Assembly: GCA_021812735.1 (NCBI GenBank)
Contig: JAKAMV010000326.1
Span: forward strand, 1-9,427
DNA length: 9,427 nucleotides
Direction of reading: 5' to 3'
Source of the DNA: Chloroflexota bacterium
GTDB lineage: Bacteria; Chloroflexota; Limnocylindria; Limnocylindrales; CSP1-4
The translations under genes were made by a program, and so were the position numbers. Shown piece after piece: positions 1 through 8,805 of this stretch. The notes beneath the pieces were generated by a model. The model did no database searches. It was not told where the DNA came from and worked only from the letters and a program-made list of their open reading frames with translations. The first letter of the stretch is position 1. Every line of letters begins with the position of its first letter.

Positions 1-1
1 G

Positions 2-541
2 AACGACGTGTCCGCCTACATCCCGACCAACGTGATCTCGATCACCGACGGCCAGATCTTCCTCGAGACCGACCTGTTCAACGCCGGCCAGCGGCCCGCC
101 ATGAACATCGGCATCTCGGTGTCGCGAGTGGGCTCCGACGCCCAGACCAAGGCGATGAAGAAGGTGGCCGGCCCGCTCAAGCTCGACCTCGCGCAGTACC
201 GCGCCCTGGCCGCCTTCGCGCAGTTCGCGGGCGACCTCGACAAGGCCACCCGCGACCAGCTGAACCGCGGCGAGAAGCTGTCCGAGATCGTCAAGCAGCC
301 GCAGTACCAGCCGCTGCCGGTGGAGAAGCAGGTTGTGATCCTGGTCGCCGCCACCACGGGCAGGCTCGACGACATCCCGACCCCCCGCGTGAAGGACTTC
401 GAGGCGGGCCTGTACCGGTTCCTCGAGACCGAGCGGCCCCAGATCCTCAAGGACCTCGCCGCCTCCAAGACGCTCACCGACGAGATCTCGTCCGCCCTCA
501 ACGAGGCGATCGACGAGTTCCGGAAGTCCTTCCTGGCATGA
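2..541 (+). CDS. atpA: ATP synthase F1 subunit alpha, 3' part (5' end outside window)
   Basis: This is the C-terminal third (about 179 residues) of the alpha subunit of the F1 catalytic head, which alternates with beta in the hexamer and binds nucleotide non-catalytically. The frame is open from the first base, and the protein begins mid-domain with [18 protein letters not shown], a highly conserved alpha stretch, so the real start lies upstream of the window. The arginine finger that reaches into the neighbouring beta active site is in [10 protein letters not shown], codon 125-127. Many family members read VGGAAQ or VGSAAQ there, so the SD pair is a mild variant. The remainder is the helical C-terminal domain, ending KSFLA before TGA at 539-541. 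The GTG at position 8 is an internal Val codon, not a start. Downstream lies atpG after 153 nt, the usual alpha-gamma-beta-epsilon order. Confidence 0.97.
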   Translation, partial: NDVSAYIPTNVISITDGQIFLETDLFNAGQRPAMNIGISVSRVGSDAQTKAMKKVAGPLKLDLAQYRALAAFAQFAGDLDKATRDQLNRGEKLSEIVKQPQYQPLPVEKQVVILVAATTGRLDDIPTPRVKDFEAGLYRFLETERPQILKDLAASKTLTDEISSALNEAIDEFRKSFLA

Positions 542-694
542 CGGCTTCCGCGACTCGCCGCACCGGCGCCCCGAGGCAAGGCGCGAGCGAGCACGTGAGC
601 GAGCGCACGCGGACGTGCGTGAGCGAGCGCGCGGAGGGAGCAACGCCGCATTCGGGGCGATCGGGGCGGCGGCCCTTGGTGCCGGAGGCTTCAC
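542..694. other. atpA-atpG spacer with short GC-rich repeats
   Basis: This 153-nt stretch carries no credible gene, although atpA and atpG are normally close together. It contains several GAGCGAGC-type repeats, including a perfect 13-nt direct repeat and a small hairpin (listed separately). At 584-615 it has a copy of the core motif that recurs in both arms of the atpD-atpC spacer element. It ends with GGAGG at 684-688, a clear ribosome binding site 6 nt before the atpG start. Confidence 0.6.
594..630 (+). repeat. 13-nt direct repeat pair in the atpA-atpG spacer
   Basis: CGTGAGCGAGCGC occurs exactly at 594-606 and at 618-630, 24 nt apart. The sequence between the copies can form a 6-bp stem (604-609 with 614-619) closed by a CGGA loop. 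It may be a weak transcript structure or a remnant of the repeat seen in the atpD-atpC spacer. No function can be assigned. Confidence 0.6.
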
Positions 695-2997
<2,303 letters not shown>

Positions 2998-3017
2998 GCG
3001 ACATGGTCTCGCGCCCG

Positions 3018-3292
3018 CTCTCGGCGGCCGGCTGCGCTCGCTTCACGTGCCCTTCGGGCCCAAGGCGCTCGCTTCTCCGGCCGCCTGCGCGGGCGCGGCC
3101 CCTCTTCTCCTCCAACCTTTCCACGCCCTCGATGCCCGGCCGTCGTCAGGACGCCGGTCTCGGTGCGCGAGGAGGGGGGACGATCTGGGTGAGCAGCCAA
3201 CTCGCCGGAGCCCGCCGGGCCGCAGGCCTGCCGACCGTCGAGCCCCTCGGGCCCGCAGGGCACGCAAGGGCGAGTAAGGCGGCAGGCCGAGA
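3018..3292. repeat. Foldback/MITE-like element with imperfect inverted arms
   Basis: The left arm (3018-3065) and right arm (3245-3292) are imperfect reverse complements. The best part is CGTGCCCTTCGGGCCCAAGG at 3046-3065, which matches the reverse complement of 3245-3264 at 18 of 20 positions. Outwards, the similarity weakens through a GCGAG block and ends in a perfect 8-nt match, GCCGAGAG, at 3285-3292 against the complement of the left end. About 180 nt lie between the arms. The left arm also has an internal direct repeat, GCGCTCGCTTC at 3034-3044 and 3065-3075. No transposase is present and no target-site duplication is obvious. It could be a non-autonomous element, a REP-like pair, or a transcript structure separating beta from epsilon. 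Confidence 0.5.
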
Positions 3293-3298
3293 GGCCTG
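3283..3298 (+). other. Hairpin with GAGA tetraloop upstream of atpC
   Basis: CAGGCC at 3283-3288 pairs with GGCCTG at 3293-3298 around a GAGA loop of the stable GNRA type. It lies 7 nt before the atpC ribosome binding site (GAGGG, 3306-3310). In the transcript it could protect the atpC message or tune its translation. It overlaps the right arm of the inverted-repeat element, so a long-range arm-arm pairing would compete with it. Confidence 0.4.
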
Positions 3299-3319
3299 GC
3301 GTTTCGAGGGACGACTCTG

Positions 3320-3748
3320 ATGACCCTCCACCTGGAGATCGTGACGCCGGAGCGGCTGGCGTACTCGGACGACGTCGACATGGTGCTCGTGCCGGGCATC
3401 GAGGGCGAGCTGGGGATCCTGCCCCACCACACGCCGCTCGCCAGCCTGCTGGGCATGGGCGAGCTCAAGATCCGCAAGGCGGGCCAGGAGGAGGTCTTCG
3501 CCATCGTGGGCGGGTTCCTCCAGGTTCGCCCCGACAAGGTCGTGGTGATGGCCGAGACGGCCAGCCTCGCCGCGGAGATCGACCTCGAGAAGGCGCAGGA
3601 GGCCCGAAGGGAGGCCGAGCGCGCGCTCGAGTCGGGATTCCATGAGGGCGCCGACCTCTCCGCCGCGCGCGCCGAGCTGCAGCGGACCCTGCTCCACATC
3701 CGCGTCGCCGAGCGCCACCGCCGCGAGGGCCCGCGCTCGCGCGCCTGA
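3320..3748 (+). CDS. atpC: ATP synthase F1 subunit epsilon
   Basis: Epsilon (142 aa, typical length 130-140) binds the base of gamma in the central stalk and restrains wasteful ATP hydrolysis. The N-terminal beta-sandwich runs from LHLEIVTPERLAYSDDVDMV through PGIEGELGILPHHTPLASLL to GGFLQVRPDKVVVMAETA, about residues 3-83. The C-terminal pair of helices starts near IDLEKAQEARREAERAL, the region that in other bacteria extends to inhibit rotation. The ATG at 3320 shares its A with a TGA ending an open frame through the upstream spacer. GAGGG at 3306-3310 gives 9-nt spacing. Stop is TGA at 3746-3748, only 2 nt before murA, implying co-translation. The tail is Arg-rich and poorly conserved. Confidence 0.96.
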   Translation: MTLHLEIVTPERLAYSDDVDMVLVPGIEGELGILPHHTPLASLLGMGELKIRKAGQEEVFAIVGGFLQVRPDKVVVMAETASLAAEIDLEKAQEARREAERALESGFHEGADLSAARAELQRTLLHIRVAERHRREGPRSRA

Positions 3749-3750
3749 CC

Positions 3751-5082
3751 ATGGCAGACGCCCGGCCGTTCCACTGGGAGTACCACCCCGAGCCGCCCAC
3801 CCCCGAGGCGTTCCGGATCGAGGGCGGTCGGCCGCTGCGCGGCACGGTCCAGGTCAGCGGGGCGAAGAACGCCGCGCTCAAGCTGCTGGCCGCCGCCGTC
3901 CTCACGGGCGAGCGCTGCCGGTTCGAGAACATGCCCGAGATCGAGGACGTCCGCGTCATGGTGGAGGTCCTGGCGGATCTGGGCGTGGTCGTCGACCACC
4001 CGGCGCCGGGCGTCTACGAGGTGGCGGCGGGCGACGTGGACTGGCTGTTCGTCCCGCTCGAGGCCGCCGCCAAGATGCGCGCCTCGTTCATCCTGCTCGG
4101 GCCGCTCCTGTCGCGCTTCGGCCACGTGATCATCAGCAACCCCGGCGGCGACCGGATCGGCCGCCGGCCCGTGAACCTGCACGTGGACGCGATGCGGGCT
4201 CTCGGCGCCGACATCGCCTACCGCAACGGGTACTACTTCGCGCAGGCGCCCGGGCGCCTCCGCGGCGGCGAGGTGGCGTTCCCGTTCGTGACCGTCATGG
4301 GCACCGAGAACGCCATGCTCGCGGCGTGCCTCGCCGAGGGGACCACCACCATCCGCCCCGCCGCCGAGGAGCCCGAGGTGGACGACCTGATCGCCTTCCT
4401 CGTGAAGATGGGCGCCGAGGTCGAGCGCACCCAGCCCGACACCATCGTCGTGCATGGCAAGCGCCGCCTGCGGGGCGCCGCGCACACCGTGGTCCCGGAC
4501 CGGATCGAGACCGGCACGTTCCTCGTCGCGGCCGCCGTGACCGGCGGGCACCTAGTGCTCGAGAACGCCGCCTGCCCGCACATCGGCGCGCTGGTCGAGG
4601 TGTTCGCCGAGGCCGGGGTGCCGGTCGCGTGCGGCGACCGCACGATCGAGGTGGACGCGTCCGGGCTGCGCCTCGGCGACCTGCGCGCGGTGGACATCGA
4701 GACCGCCCCCTACCCCCGGCTGGCCACCGACCTCCAGCCCAACCTGTGCGTGATGCTCACCCAGGCCACGGGCACCTCGCACGTCCACGAGGCGATCTTC
4801 GAGGACCGGCTCGAGTGGATGAGCGAGCTCCGCAAGCTGGGCGCCAGGGTGGACATCCTCGACGCCCACCACGCCGCCATCCACGGGCCGGCCCGCCTCC
4901 ACGGCGCCGAGGCGTCCATCGGCGACCTGCGCGCCGGCGCCTCGCTGATCCTCGCCGCGCTCGCGGCCGAGGGCACGTCCCTGATCCACGGCGCGCACCA
5001 CGTGCACCGCGGGTATGAGAACATCGACCGCAAGTTCCAGCAGCTGGGGGCGAGCATCACGCGATCGGCCGACACGGCCTGA
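3751..5082 (+). CDS. murA: UDP-N-acetylglucosamine 1-carboxyvinyltransferase MurA, Asp at the Cys115 position
   Basis: MurA transfers enolpyruvate from PEP to UDP-GlcNAc in the cytoplasm, the first committed step of peptidoglycan synthesis. At 443 aa it is slightly longer than usual (about 420) because of roughly 17 extra N-terminal residues rich in Pro and aromatics. Family marks: SGAKNAALK with K39 and N40; IGRRPVNLH with R139 matching E. coli Arg120; [17 protein letters not shown] with D250 matching the catalytic Asp305; and DLRAGASL with R394 matching Arg397. The residue normally Cys115, the fosfomycin target in the flexible loop, is Asp134 here ([10 protein letters not shown]), as in mycobacteria and chlamydiae. 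Active-site residues are otherwise intact, so the enzyme should work. There is no clear ribosome binding site; its start is 2 nt after the atpC stop, so translation is probably coupled. It is not EPSP synthase, whose motifs are absent. Confidence 0.95.
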   Translation: MADARPFHWEYHPEPPTPEAFRIEGGRPLRGTVQVSGAKNAALKLLAAAVLTGERCRFENMPEIEDVRVMVEVLADLGVVVDHPAPGVYEVAAGDVDWLFVPLEAAAKMRASFILLGPLLSRFGHVIISNPGGDRIGRRPVNLHVDAMRALGADIAYRNGYYFAQAPGRLRGGEVAFPFVTVMGTENAMLAACLAEGTTTIRPAAEEPEVDDLIAFLVKMGAEVERTQPDTIVVHGKRRLRGAAHTVVPDRIETGTFLVAAAVTGGHLVLENAACPHIGALVEVFAEAGVPVACGDRTIEVDASGLRLGDLRAVDIETAPYPRLATDLQPNLCVMLTQATGTSHVHEAIFEDRLEWMSELRKLGARVDILDAHHAAIHGPARLHGAEASIGDLRAGASLILAALAAEGTSLIHGAHHVHRGYENIDRKFQQLGASITRSADTA

Positions 5083-5126
5083 CCCGCGGCCCGGCTGCCG
5101 CCCACCGACCACCCCCCGCGGCCCGG
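5083..5126 (+). repeat. 12-nt direct repeat in the murA-mreB spacer
   Basis: CCCGCGGCCCGG is present exactly at 5083-5094 (directly after the murA stop) and at 5115-5126. The second copy supplies the left arm of the hairpin at 5117-5136. No function is evident. Confidence 0.5.
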
Positions 5127-5136
5127 TCGGGCCGCG
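5117..5136 (+). terminator. Strong GC hairpin downstream of murA
   Basis: CGCGGCCC at 5117-5124 pairs perfectly with GGGCCGCG at 5129-5136 around a GGTC loop (an 8-bp all-GC stem). It lies 34 nt after the murA stop and 14 nt before the putative mreB promoter, so it could attenuate or end the atp-murA transcript. There is no T-run after it, so it is not a textbook intrinsic terminator and read-through is likely. Confidence 0.4.
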
Positions 5137-5149
5137 CCCCCGCACGGAG

Positions 5150-5155
5150 TAGCAT
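5150..5155 (+). promoter_or_regulatory. Possible -10 element for a near-leaderless mreB transcript
   Basis: TAGCAT fits the TANNNT form of a bacterial -10 box and stands out as the main AT-containing spot in a spacer that is otherwise nearly all G and C. It ends 10 nt before the mreB ATG, so transcription would start only a few bases upstream of the start codon. This agrees with the lack of a usefully placed ribosome binding site: the only GGAG, at 5146-5149, is 16 nt away. No -35 box is recognisable. Confidence 0.35.
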
Positions 5156-5165
5156 TCCCCGCGTC

Positions 5166-6167
5166 ATGAAGATCGGCATCGACCTCGGCACCGCGAACGT
5201 CATCGTCTACGTCAAGGGCAGGGGCATCGTCATCACCGAGCCCTCCGTCGTGGCGGTCGGCGAGGACAACCGGATCGTCGCCGTGGGCGAGGAGGCCCGC
5301 GAGATGATCGGCCGCACCCCCGGCAACATCCAGGCCATCCGCCCGATGAAGGACGGCGTCATCGCCGACTACGTCATCACCGAGGCGATGCTGCGCTTCT
5401 TCATCGGCAAGGCCAAGCGCGGGCGCATCGGGCTCACGTCGCGGCCCGAGGTGATGATCAGCGTCCCGGCCGGGGTCACCTCGGTGGAGAAGCGCGCGGT
5501 CCGCGACGCGGCCCTCAAGGCGGGCGCCAAGGAGGCGTACCTCATCGAGGAGCCGCTGGCGGCGGCGATCGGCGCCAACGTGCCCATCAGCGGCCCGTCC
5601 GGGAACATGATCATCGACATCGGCGGCGGCACCTCCGAGATCGCGGTCATCTCGCTCGGCGGCATCGTGGTGTCGAACAGCCTGCGCGTGGGCGGCAACA
5701 AGTTCGACGAGGCGATCGCCTCCTACATCCGCAAGAAGTACAACCTGATGATCGGCGAGCGGACCGCCGAGGAGGTCAAGATCCAGATCGGCACGGCCCT
5801 GCCGCTCGAGCGCGAGCTCACGATGGAGGTCCGGGGCCGCGACCTGATCGCCGGCCTGCCGCGCACCATCCCCATCACCTCGTCCGAGGTGATGGAGGCC
5901 ATCGAGATCCCGCTCCAGATGCTCGTTGCGGCCGTGCGGAGCGTCCTCGAGCAGACGCCGCCCGAGCTGTCCTCCGACATCATCGACAAGGGGATGGTGA
6001 TGTCCGGCGGCGGCTCGCTGCTGCGCAACGTGGACAAGCTCCTCACGCAGGTCACCGGGGTGCCGTGCCACGTCGCCGAGAACTCGCTCAACTGCGTGGC
6101 GCTGGGCACCGCCCTCGCGCTCGAGCACTTCGACTTCTTCAAGAAGTCGCTCGTCAGCCAGATCTAG
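5166..6167 (+). CDS. mreB: Rod-shape-determining actin homologue (MreB/Mbl type)
   Basis: This bacterial actin (333 aa, normal length) forms membrane-bound filaments that guide elongation-phase peptidoglycan synthesis. The nucleotide-binding marks are all present: phosphate-1 [12 protein letters not shown] at residues 4-15, [12 protein letters not shown] with the likely catalytic Glu129, phosphate-2 [15 protein letters not shown] at about 149-163, and the adenosine motif [12 protein letters not shown] from 277. The N-terminus begins almost directly at the first strand, with no amphipathic helix as in E. coli MreB; membrane contact would rely on the hydrophobic loop. MreC and MreD genes do not follow, which is more like the separate mbl genes of Gram-positives than the mreBCD operon. 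It follows murA after 83 nt, a fitting partner. Assignment as MreB versus Mbl is uncertain; the family is certain. Confidence 0.95.
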   Translation: MKIGIDLGTANVIVYVKGRGIVITEPSVVAVGEDNRIVAVGEEAREMIGRTPGNIQAIRPMKDGVIADYVITEAMLRFFIGKAKRGRIGLTSRPEVMISVPAGVTSVEKRAVRDAALKAGAKEAYLIEEPLAAAIGANVPISGPSGNMIIDIGGGTSEIAVISLGGIVVSNSLRVGGNKFDEAIASYIRKKYNLMIGERTAEEVKIQIGTALPLERELTMEVRGRDLIAGLPRTIPITSSEVMEAIEIPLQMLVAAVRSVLEQTPPELSSDIIDKGMVMSGGGSLLRNVDKLLTQVTGVPCHVAENSLNCVALGTALALEHFDFFKKSLVSQI

Positions 6168-6220
6168 GTGGCCGGTCCCGTCGGGCCCTCTCCCCGCGCC
6201 CGCCACGCAGGACGCCACCA

Positions 6221-6928
6221 GTGAGGGCGTTGATCGACCTCCACTGCCACACGGCGGCCTCGTTCGACTGCCTGGCCTCGCCCGAGTCGGTGGTCCGCGC
6301 GGCCGCGAGACGGGGCCTGACGCACCTCGCGATCACCGACCACGACACGGTCGCCGGCGCGCTCCGCGCCCGCTCGTCCGCGCCTGACGGGCTGACCGTC
6401 ATCGTGGGCGAGGAGGTCAAGACCGCGGACGGCGACCTGATCGCGCTGTTCCTCTCCGACGCGGTGCCGCCCGGGCTGTCGGCCCGCGAGACCATCGATG
6501 CGGTGCGCGCCCAGGGCGGCCTGGTGGGCATCCCGCACCCGTTCGACCGATTCCGGGGCTCGATGCTCAAGGACCCCCGCCTCGAGGCCATCGGCGGCCT
6601 GGTGGACTGGGTGGAGGCCTACAACGCGCGGGTGGTCGGCGGCGACGGCAACGCGCGGGCGGCGGACTTCGCGCGCGAGCTGGGCCTGCCGGGCGTGGCC
6701 GCGTCGGACGCGCACAGCGTGCTCGAGGTGGGCGTCGCCTACAACGCGGTGGACGGCGACCCCAGTACACCCGAGGGGTTGCTGGCCGCCCTGCGGACGG
6801 TTGAACTCATCCCCGGCCACGCGTCCTACCTCGTGCGGACGCTGACCCCCATCTCGAAGCTGGTCAACCGCGCGCGCGGGAACACGCGCGTGGTCCGGTC
6901 GACCGCCAAGGAGCGGGACGACAGCTGA
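6221..6928 (+). CDS. PHP-domain metal-dependent phosphoesterase
   Basis: This is a 235-residue protein of the PHP superfamily, whose members use up to three metal ions to cleave phosphoester bonds (TrpH/RNase AM-like enzymes, histidinol phosphatase and polymerase-associated domains share the fold). The metal ligands are easily seen: H8 and H10 in DLHCHTA, D40 and H41 in AITDHDT, E65 in GEEVKT, H106 in PHPFDR, and D163 and H165 in ASDAH; E132 in VEAYNAR also fits. I chose GTG at 6221 because the motif DLHCH must lie near the N-terminus, AGGA at 6209-6212 gives 8-nt spacing, and earlier in-frame starts lie inside mreB. The stop overlaps the next ATG (TGATG at 6926-6930), so it is coupled to the flippase-like gene. 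The substrate cannot be told; nucleic-acid 3'-5' cleavage or a small phosphoester are both possible. Confidence 0.88.
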   Translation: MRALIDLHCHTAASFDCLASPESVVRAAARRGLTHLAITDHDTVAGALRARSSAPDGLTVIVGEEVKTADGDLIALFLSDAVPPGLSARETIDAVRAQGGLVGIPHPFDRFRGSMLKDPRLEAIGGLVDWVEAYNARVVGGDGNARAADFARELGLPGVAASDAHSVLEVGVAYNAVDGDPSTPEGLLAALRTVELIPGHASYLVRTLTPISKLVNRARGNTRVVRSTAKERDDS

Positions 6929-8046
6929 TGGAGCCCCCTGTGACAGACCCCGGTCCCGCCGCCAGCGAGCCCTCCCCCGGCCCCGAGCTGCAGGTGCCCC
7001 CGGAGGACGCCGTCTCGCTCGGCCGGCGCCTCCGGCAGCCCCGGACCATCCTCTCGATCGTCGTCCCGATCGTGCTGGTGATCCTGGTGTTCCGCCTCGC
7101 CTTCAACGTGGACGTGGCGGCGCTGGTCCAGGGCATCAGGCAGGCCAACCCGGTCTGGCTGGTGGTGGCGTTCGTGGTCTTCTACGCCGGCTTCCCGCTG
7201 CGCGGCTACCGCTGGGCGCGCATCCTGGCAGCCACGCGGTTCCGCCTGCACGCGGCGGACGGCACCGAGATCCTGTTCCTCTCGTGGCTCGTAAACTGCC
7301 TCGTGCCGGCCAAGCTGGGCGACGTGTACCGGGCCTACCTGCTCAAGCTCAACGCCCCGGTGTCGTCGCTGTCGCGGACGTTCGGCACGGTGTTCATCGA
7401 GCGCCTGCTCGACATCTTCGCGATCGCGGTCCTGGGCTTGGCGGCGGGCTTCTGGAGCTTCCGCACCGGCTTCCCGCCGGAGATCCAGTTCGTGGTGGCG
7501 CTGGGCATCGGGACCCTGGTCGCGATGGTCGCCCTGCTCCTCACGCTGCGCAACTTCGGCCGCGGCATCCTGGTCCGCCTCCACGTTCCGCACCGCTTCG
7601 TGGAGTTGTACGACAAGTTCGAGGAGGGCGTGTTCGGCGCCATCGGCGCCCGCCACCTGCCGCCGCTGCTCGTCCTGACCGCGCTCATCTGGGCCACCGA
7701 GGGCTTCCGGCTGTACTTCGTCGTGCGCGCCCTGGGCTTCCCCAACGTCGAGCTCGGGCTGTCAGGCGCGTTCTTCGTGGCGCTGATCGGCTCGCTGCTC
7801 ACCGCGGTGCCGCTCAGTCCTGCCGGCCTGGGCACGGTGGAGCTCGGCGTGAGCGCCGTCCTCGTCTACGCCTACGGCATCCCGCAGACGGAGGCCGCGA
7901 CCATCGTGATCGTGGACCGCGTGATCAGCGTGTTCTCGGTCATCGTCCTGGGCAGCCTCCTGTACGCGGTCTCGGGCAAGCGCCGCGGGGTGGGCCTCGC
8001 GCCCGGCTCGGGCCCGGTCGGGGACGCGCCGGCGCTGGCCGCCTAG
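6928..8046 (+). CDS. Multi-pass membrane protein, LPG-synthase TM / UPF0104 (AglD-like flippase) family
   Basis: This is a 372-aa integral membrane protein with about eight to nine hydrophobic segments (roughly 40-58, 76-92, 115-128, 157-177, 187-207, 246-267, 279-297, 303-318, 326-347). It carries the hallmarks of the family that includes the flippase half of MprF: LVPAKLGDVYRAYLLK at 125-140, ERLLDIFAI at 158-166, PLSPAGLGTVE at 295-305 and DRVIS at 330-334. Stand-alone members lack the aminoacyl-transferase domain and are usually linked to lipid or glycolipid translocation. Here too there is no catalytic C-terminal domain. The first 38 residues are Pro/Glu-rich and probably cytoplasmic. 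Its ATG overlaps the PHP stop. A GTG five codons in (6940) is an alternative start. The transported lipid is unknown. Confidence 0.85.
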   Translation: MEPPVTDPGPAASEPSPGPELQVPPEDAVSLGRRLRQPRTILSIVVPIVLVILVFRLAFNVDVAALVQGIRQANPVWLVVAFVVFYAGFPLRGYRWARILAATRFRLHAADGTEILFLSWLVNCLVPAKLGDVYRAYLLKLNAPVSSLSRTFGTVFIERLLDIFAIAVLGLAAGFWSFRTGFPPEIQFVVALGIGTLVAMVALLLTLRNFGRGILVRLHVPHRFVELYDKFEEGVFGAIGARHLPPLLVLTALIWATEGFRLYFVVRALGFPNVELGLSGAFFVALIGSLLTAVPLSPAGLGTVELGVSAVLVYAYGIPQTEAATIVIVDRVISVFSVIVLGSLLYAVSGKRRGVGLAPGSGPVGDAPALAA

Positions 8047-8236
8047 GCGGTCCCGGGCCCGTCCCGCGGCCGAAAGGGTCATCCTCGGACCGCACCCCAC
8101 CGACGCGCACCGCACAAGCGTGTCGGCATTCGGTCAACGACGCCGAGTACCAACGGGTGATTGGGCGGATGCACCACGCCCCCGACACTTCCCGTGAAGC
8201 CGCGGACCGGCCGCGGAAGCCCAAGCAAGGCAGTCG
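8047..8236. other. Spacer upstream of the XRE regulator
   Basis: This 190-nt stretch holds no convincing gene or clear terminator for the preceding membrane-protein gene. In its last 80 nt, a 27-codon frame (GTG 8157 to TGA 8240) overlaps the regulator start as ATGA, but its codon usage is atypical. An inverted repeat at 8200-8216 lies just before the ribosome binding site AAGG (8227-8230). I see no clear -35/-10 pair. Confidence 0.45.
8200..8216. promoter_or_regulatory. Inverted repeat CCGCGG-N5-CCGCGG before the XRE gene
   Basis: Two CCGCGG palindromes at 8200-8205 and 8211-8216 flank ACCGG, giving a 17-nt symmetrical site that ends 20 nt before the regulator start. XRE-type repressors often bind such a site upstream of their own gene. 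Alternatively it folds as a 6-bp hairpin in the leader. CCGCGG is common in GC-rich DNA, so chance is quite possible. Confidence 0.3.
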
Positions 8237-8791
8237 ATGACCACCGAGAACGGCCGCGCATTCAACGAATGGCTGCGAGCGCAGCTCAAGGCCAAGAAGA
8301 TGTCGCAGCGCCAGCTCGCCCAGCAGTCGGGGGTCGATCACTCGACCATCTCGCGGCTCATCCGCGGGGATCGGATGCCCTCCCTGGGGACGGCGACCAA
8401 GCTGGCACGCGGCCTGCGCGAGATCCGCGAGGATACCGACACCCCGGCGGCCCTCGGCGTGGTGTCGGTGGGGCCTCAGAACCCGACCGCTCGCGTCGAG
8501 TACGCCCTGCGGGCCGACGAGGCCCTCTCCGAGCCGCAGGTCCGGCAGATCATGGAGTACTACCTCGCCGTCCGCCTGCGCCGGTTCAACCGGCCGTACG
8601 CGCCCAGCGCCCCTGCCGAGGCAGGCCTCGGCACCTCCGGCGGCACCGTGTCGGCGAACGGCTACAGCCGCGTGCCGATGTACGGCGGGACGGCCGCCCA
8701 GACCGTCGTCCGGCCGGCCCCGGCGCCGCGGTACGGCGCGCCGCGGCCGCTCCAGGCCCGTCCTCCGCTCCGGAACCCGGGCCGACCCTGA
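8237..8791 (+). CDS. XRE-family helix-turn-helix regulator with a proline-rich tail
   Basis: This is a 184-residue DNA-binding protein. Residues about 9-60 form a Cro/CI-type helix-turn-helix: MSQRQLAQQSGVDHSTISRL, with the recognition helix at about 35-44 (HSTISRLIRG), then PSLGTATKLARGL. After a linker, residues about 94-125 (VEYALRADEALSEPQVRQI and onwards) look like an amphipathic helical segment, possibly for dimer formation. The last 60 residues are low-complexity, rich in Pro, Ala, Gly and Arg, and net positive. The ATG at 8237 has AAGG at 8227-8230, 6 nt upstream, and places the HTH correctly. It is monocistronic or at the end of the upstream transcript; two hairpins follow it. What it regulates is unknown. 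No toxin, phage or restriction gene lies nearby to suggest a role. Confidence 0.85.
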   Translation: MTTENGRAFNEWLRAQLKAKKMSQRQLAQQSGVDHSTISRLIRGDRMPSLGTATKLARGLREIREDTDTPAALGVVSVGPQNPTARVEYALRADEALSEPQVRQIMEYYLAVRLRRFNRPYAPSAPAEAGLGTSGGTVSANGYSRVPMYGGTAAQTVVRPAPAPRYGAPRPLQARPPLRNPGRP

Positions 8792-8805
8792 CCAAGGCGT
8801 ATCAC

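Larger units (their letters stand above)
2998..3319. other. Long atpD-atpC spacer holding an inverted-repeat element
   Basis: The 322 nt between beta and epsilon genes carry no recognised gene, whereas these two genes usually abut. An open frame exists from GTG at 2994 to TGA at 3318-3320. Its 108-residue product is Arg/Ser/Pro/Ala/Gly-rich, resembles no family I know, and by my hand count has G or C at the third position in 85 of 108 codons, lower than the neighbouring genes. I therefore treat the stretch as non-coding. It contains imperfect inverted arms at 3018-3065 and 3245-3292, a small hairpin at 3283-3298, and the weak atpC ribosome binding site GAGGG at 3306-3310. Confidence 0.6.

Noticed and set aside
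8..10. GTG as a start codon for the first gene
   Set aside because: The frame is open upstream to base 2 and the sequence there ([10 protein letters not shown]) is the conserved interior of the alpha subunit.
3043..4551. 502-codon minus-strand open frame
   Set aside because: It covers the atpD-atpC spacer, atpC and most of murA in antisense; the protein has changing low-complexity composition and no domains.
3642..5018. 458-codon + strand open frame overlapping atpC and murA
   Set aside because: It is a shifted frame of murA with an Arg/Pro-rich product; murA in the other frame has all family motifs.
4710..6218. 502-codon minus-strand open frame opposite murA and mreB
   Set aside because: It is antisense to two clearly identified genes, with His/Asp/Arg-rich sequence and no recognisable motif.
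6065..6220. Longer N-terminus for the PHP protein
   Set aside because: The in-frame extension overlaps the end of mreB and reads Arg/Pro-rich filler; the PHP motif DLHCH should sit close to the N-terminus, as with the GTG at 6221.
8047..8160. tRNA or small RNA gene after the membrane-protein gene
   Set aside because: I looked for cloverleaf arms and a T-loop motif and found none; there is no clear stem structure or promoter to support an RNA gene.
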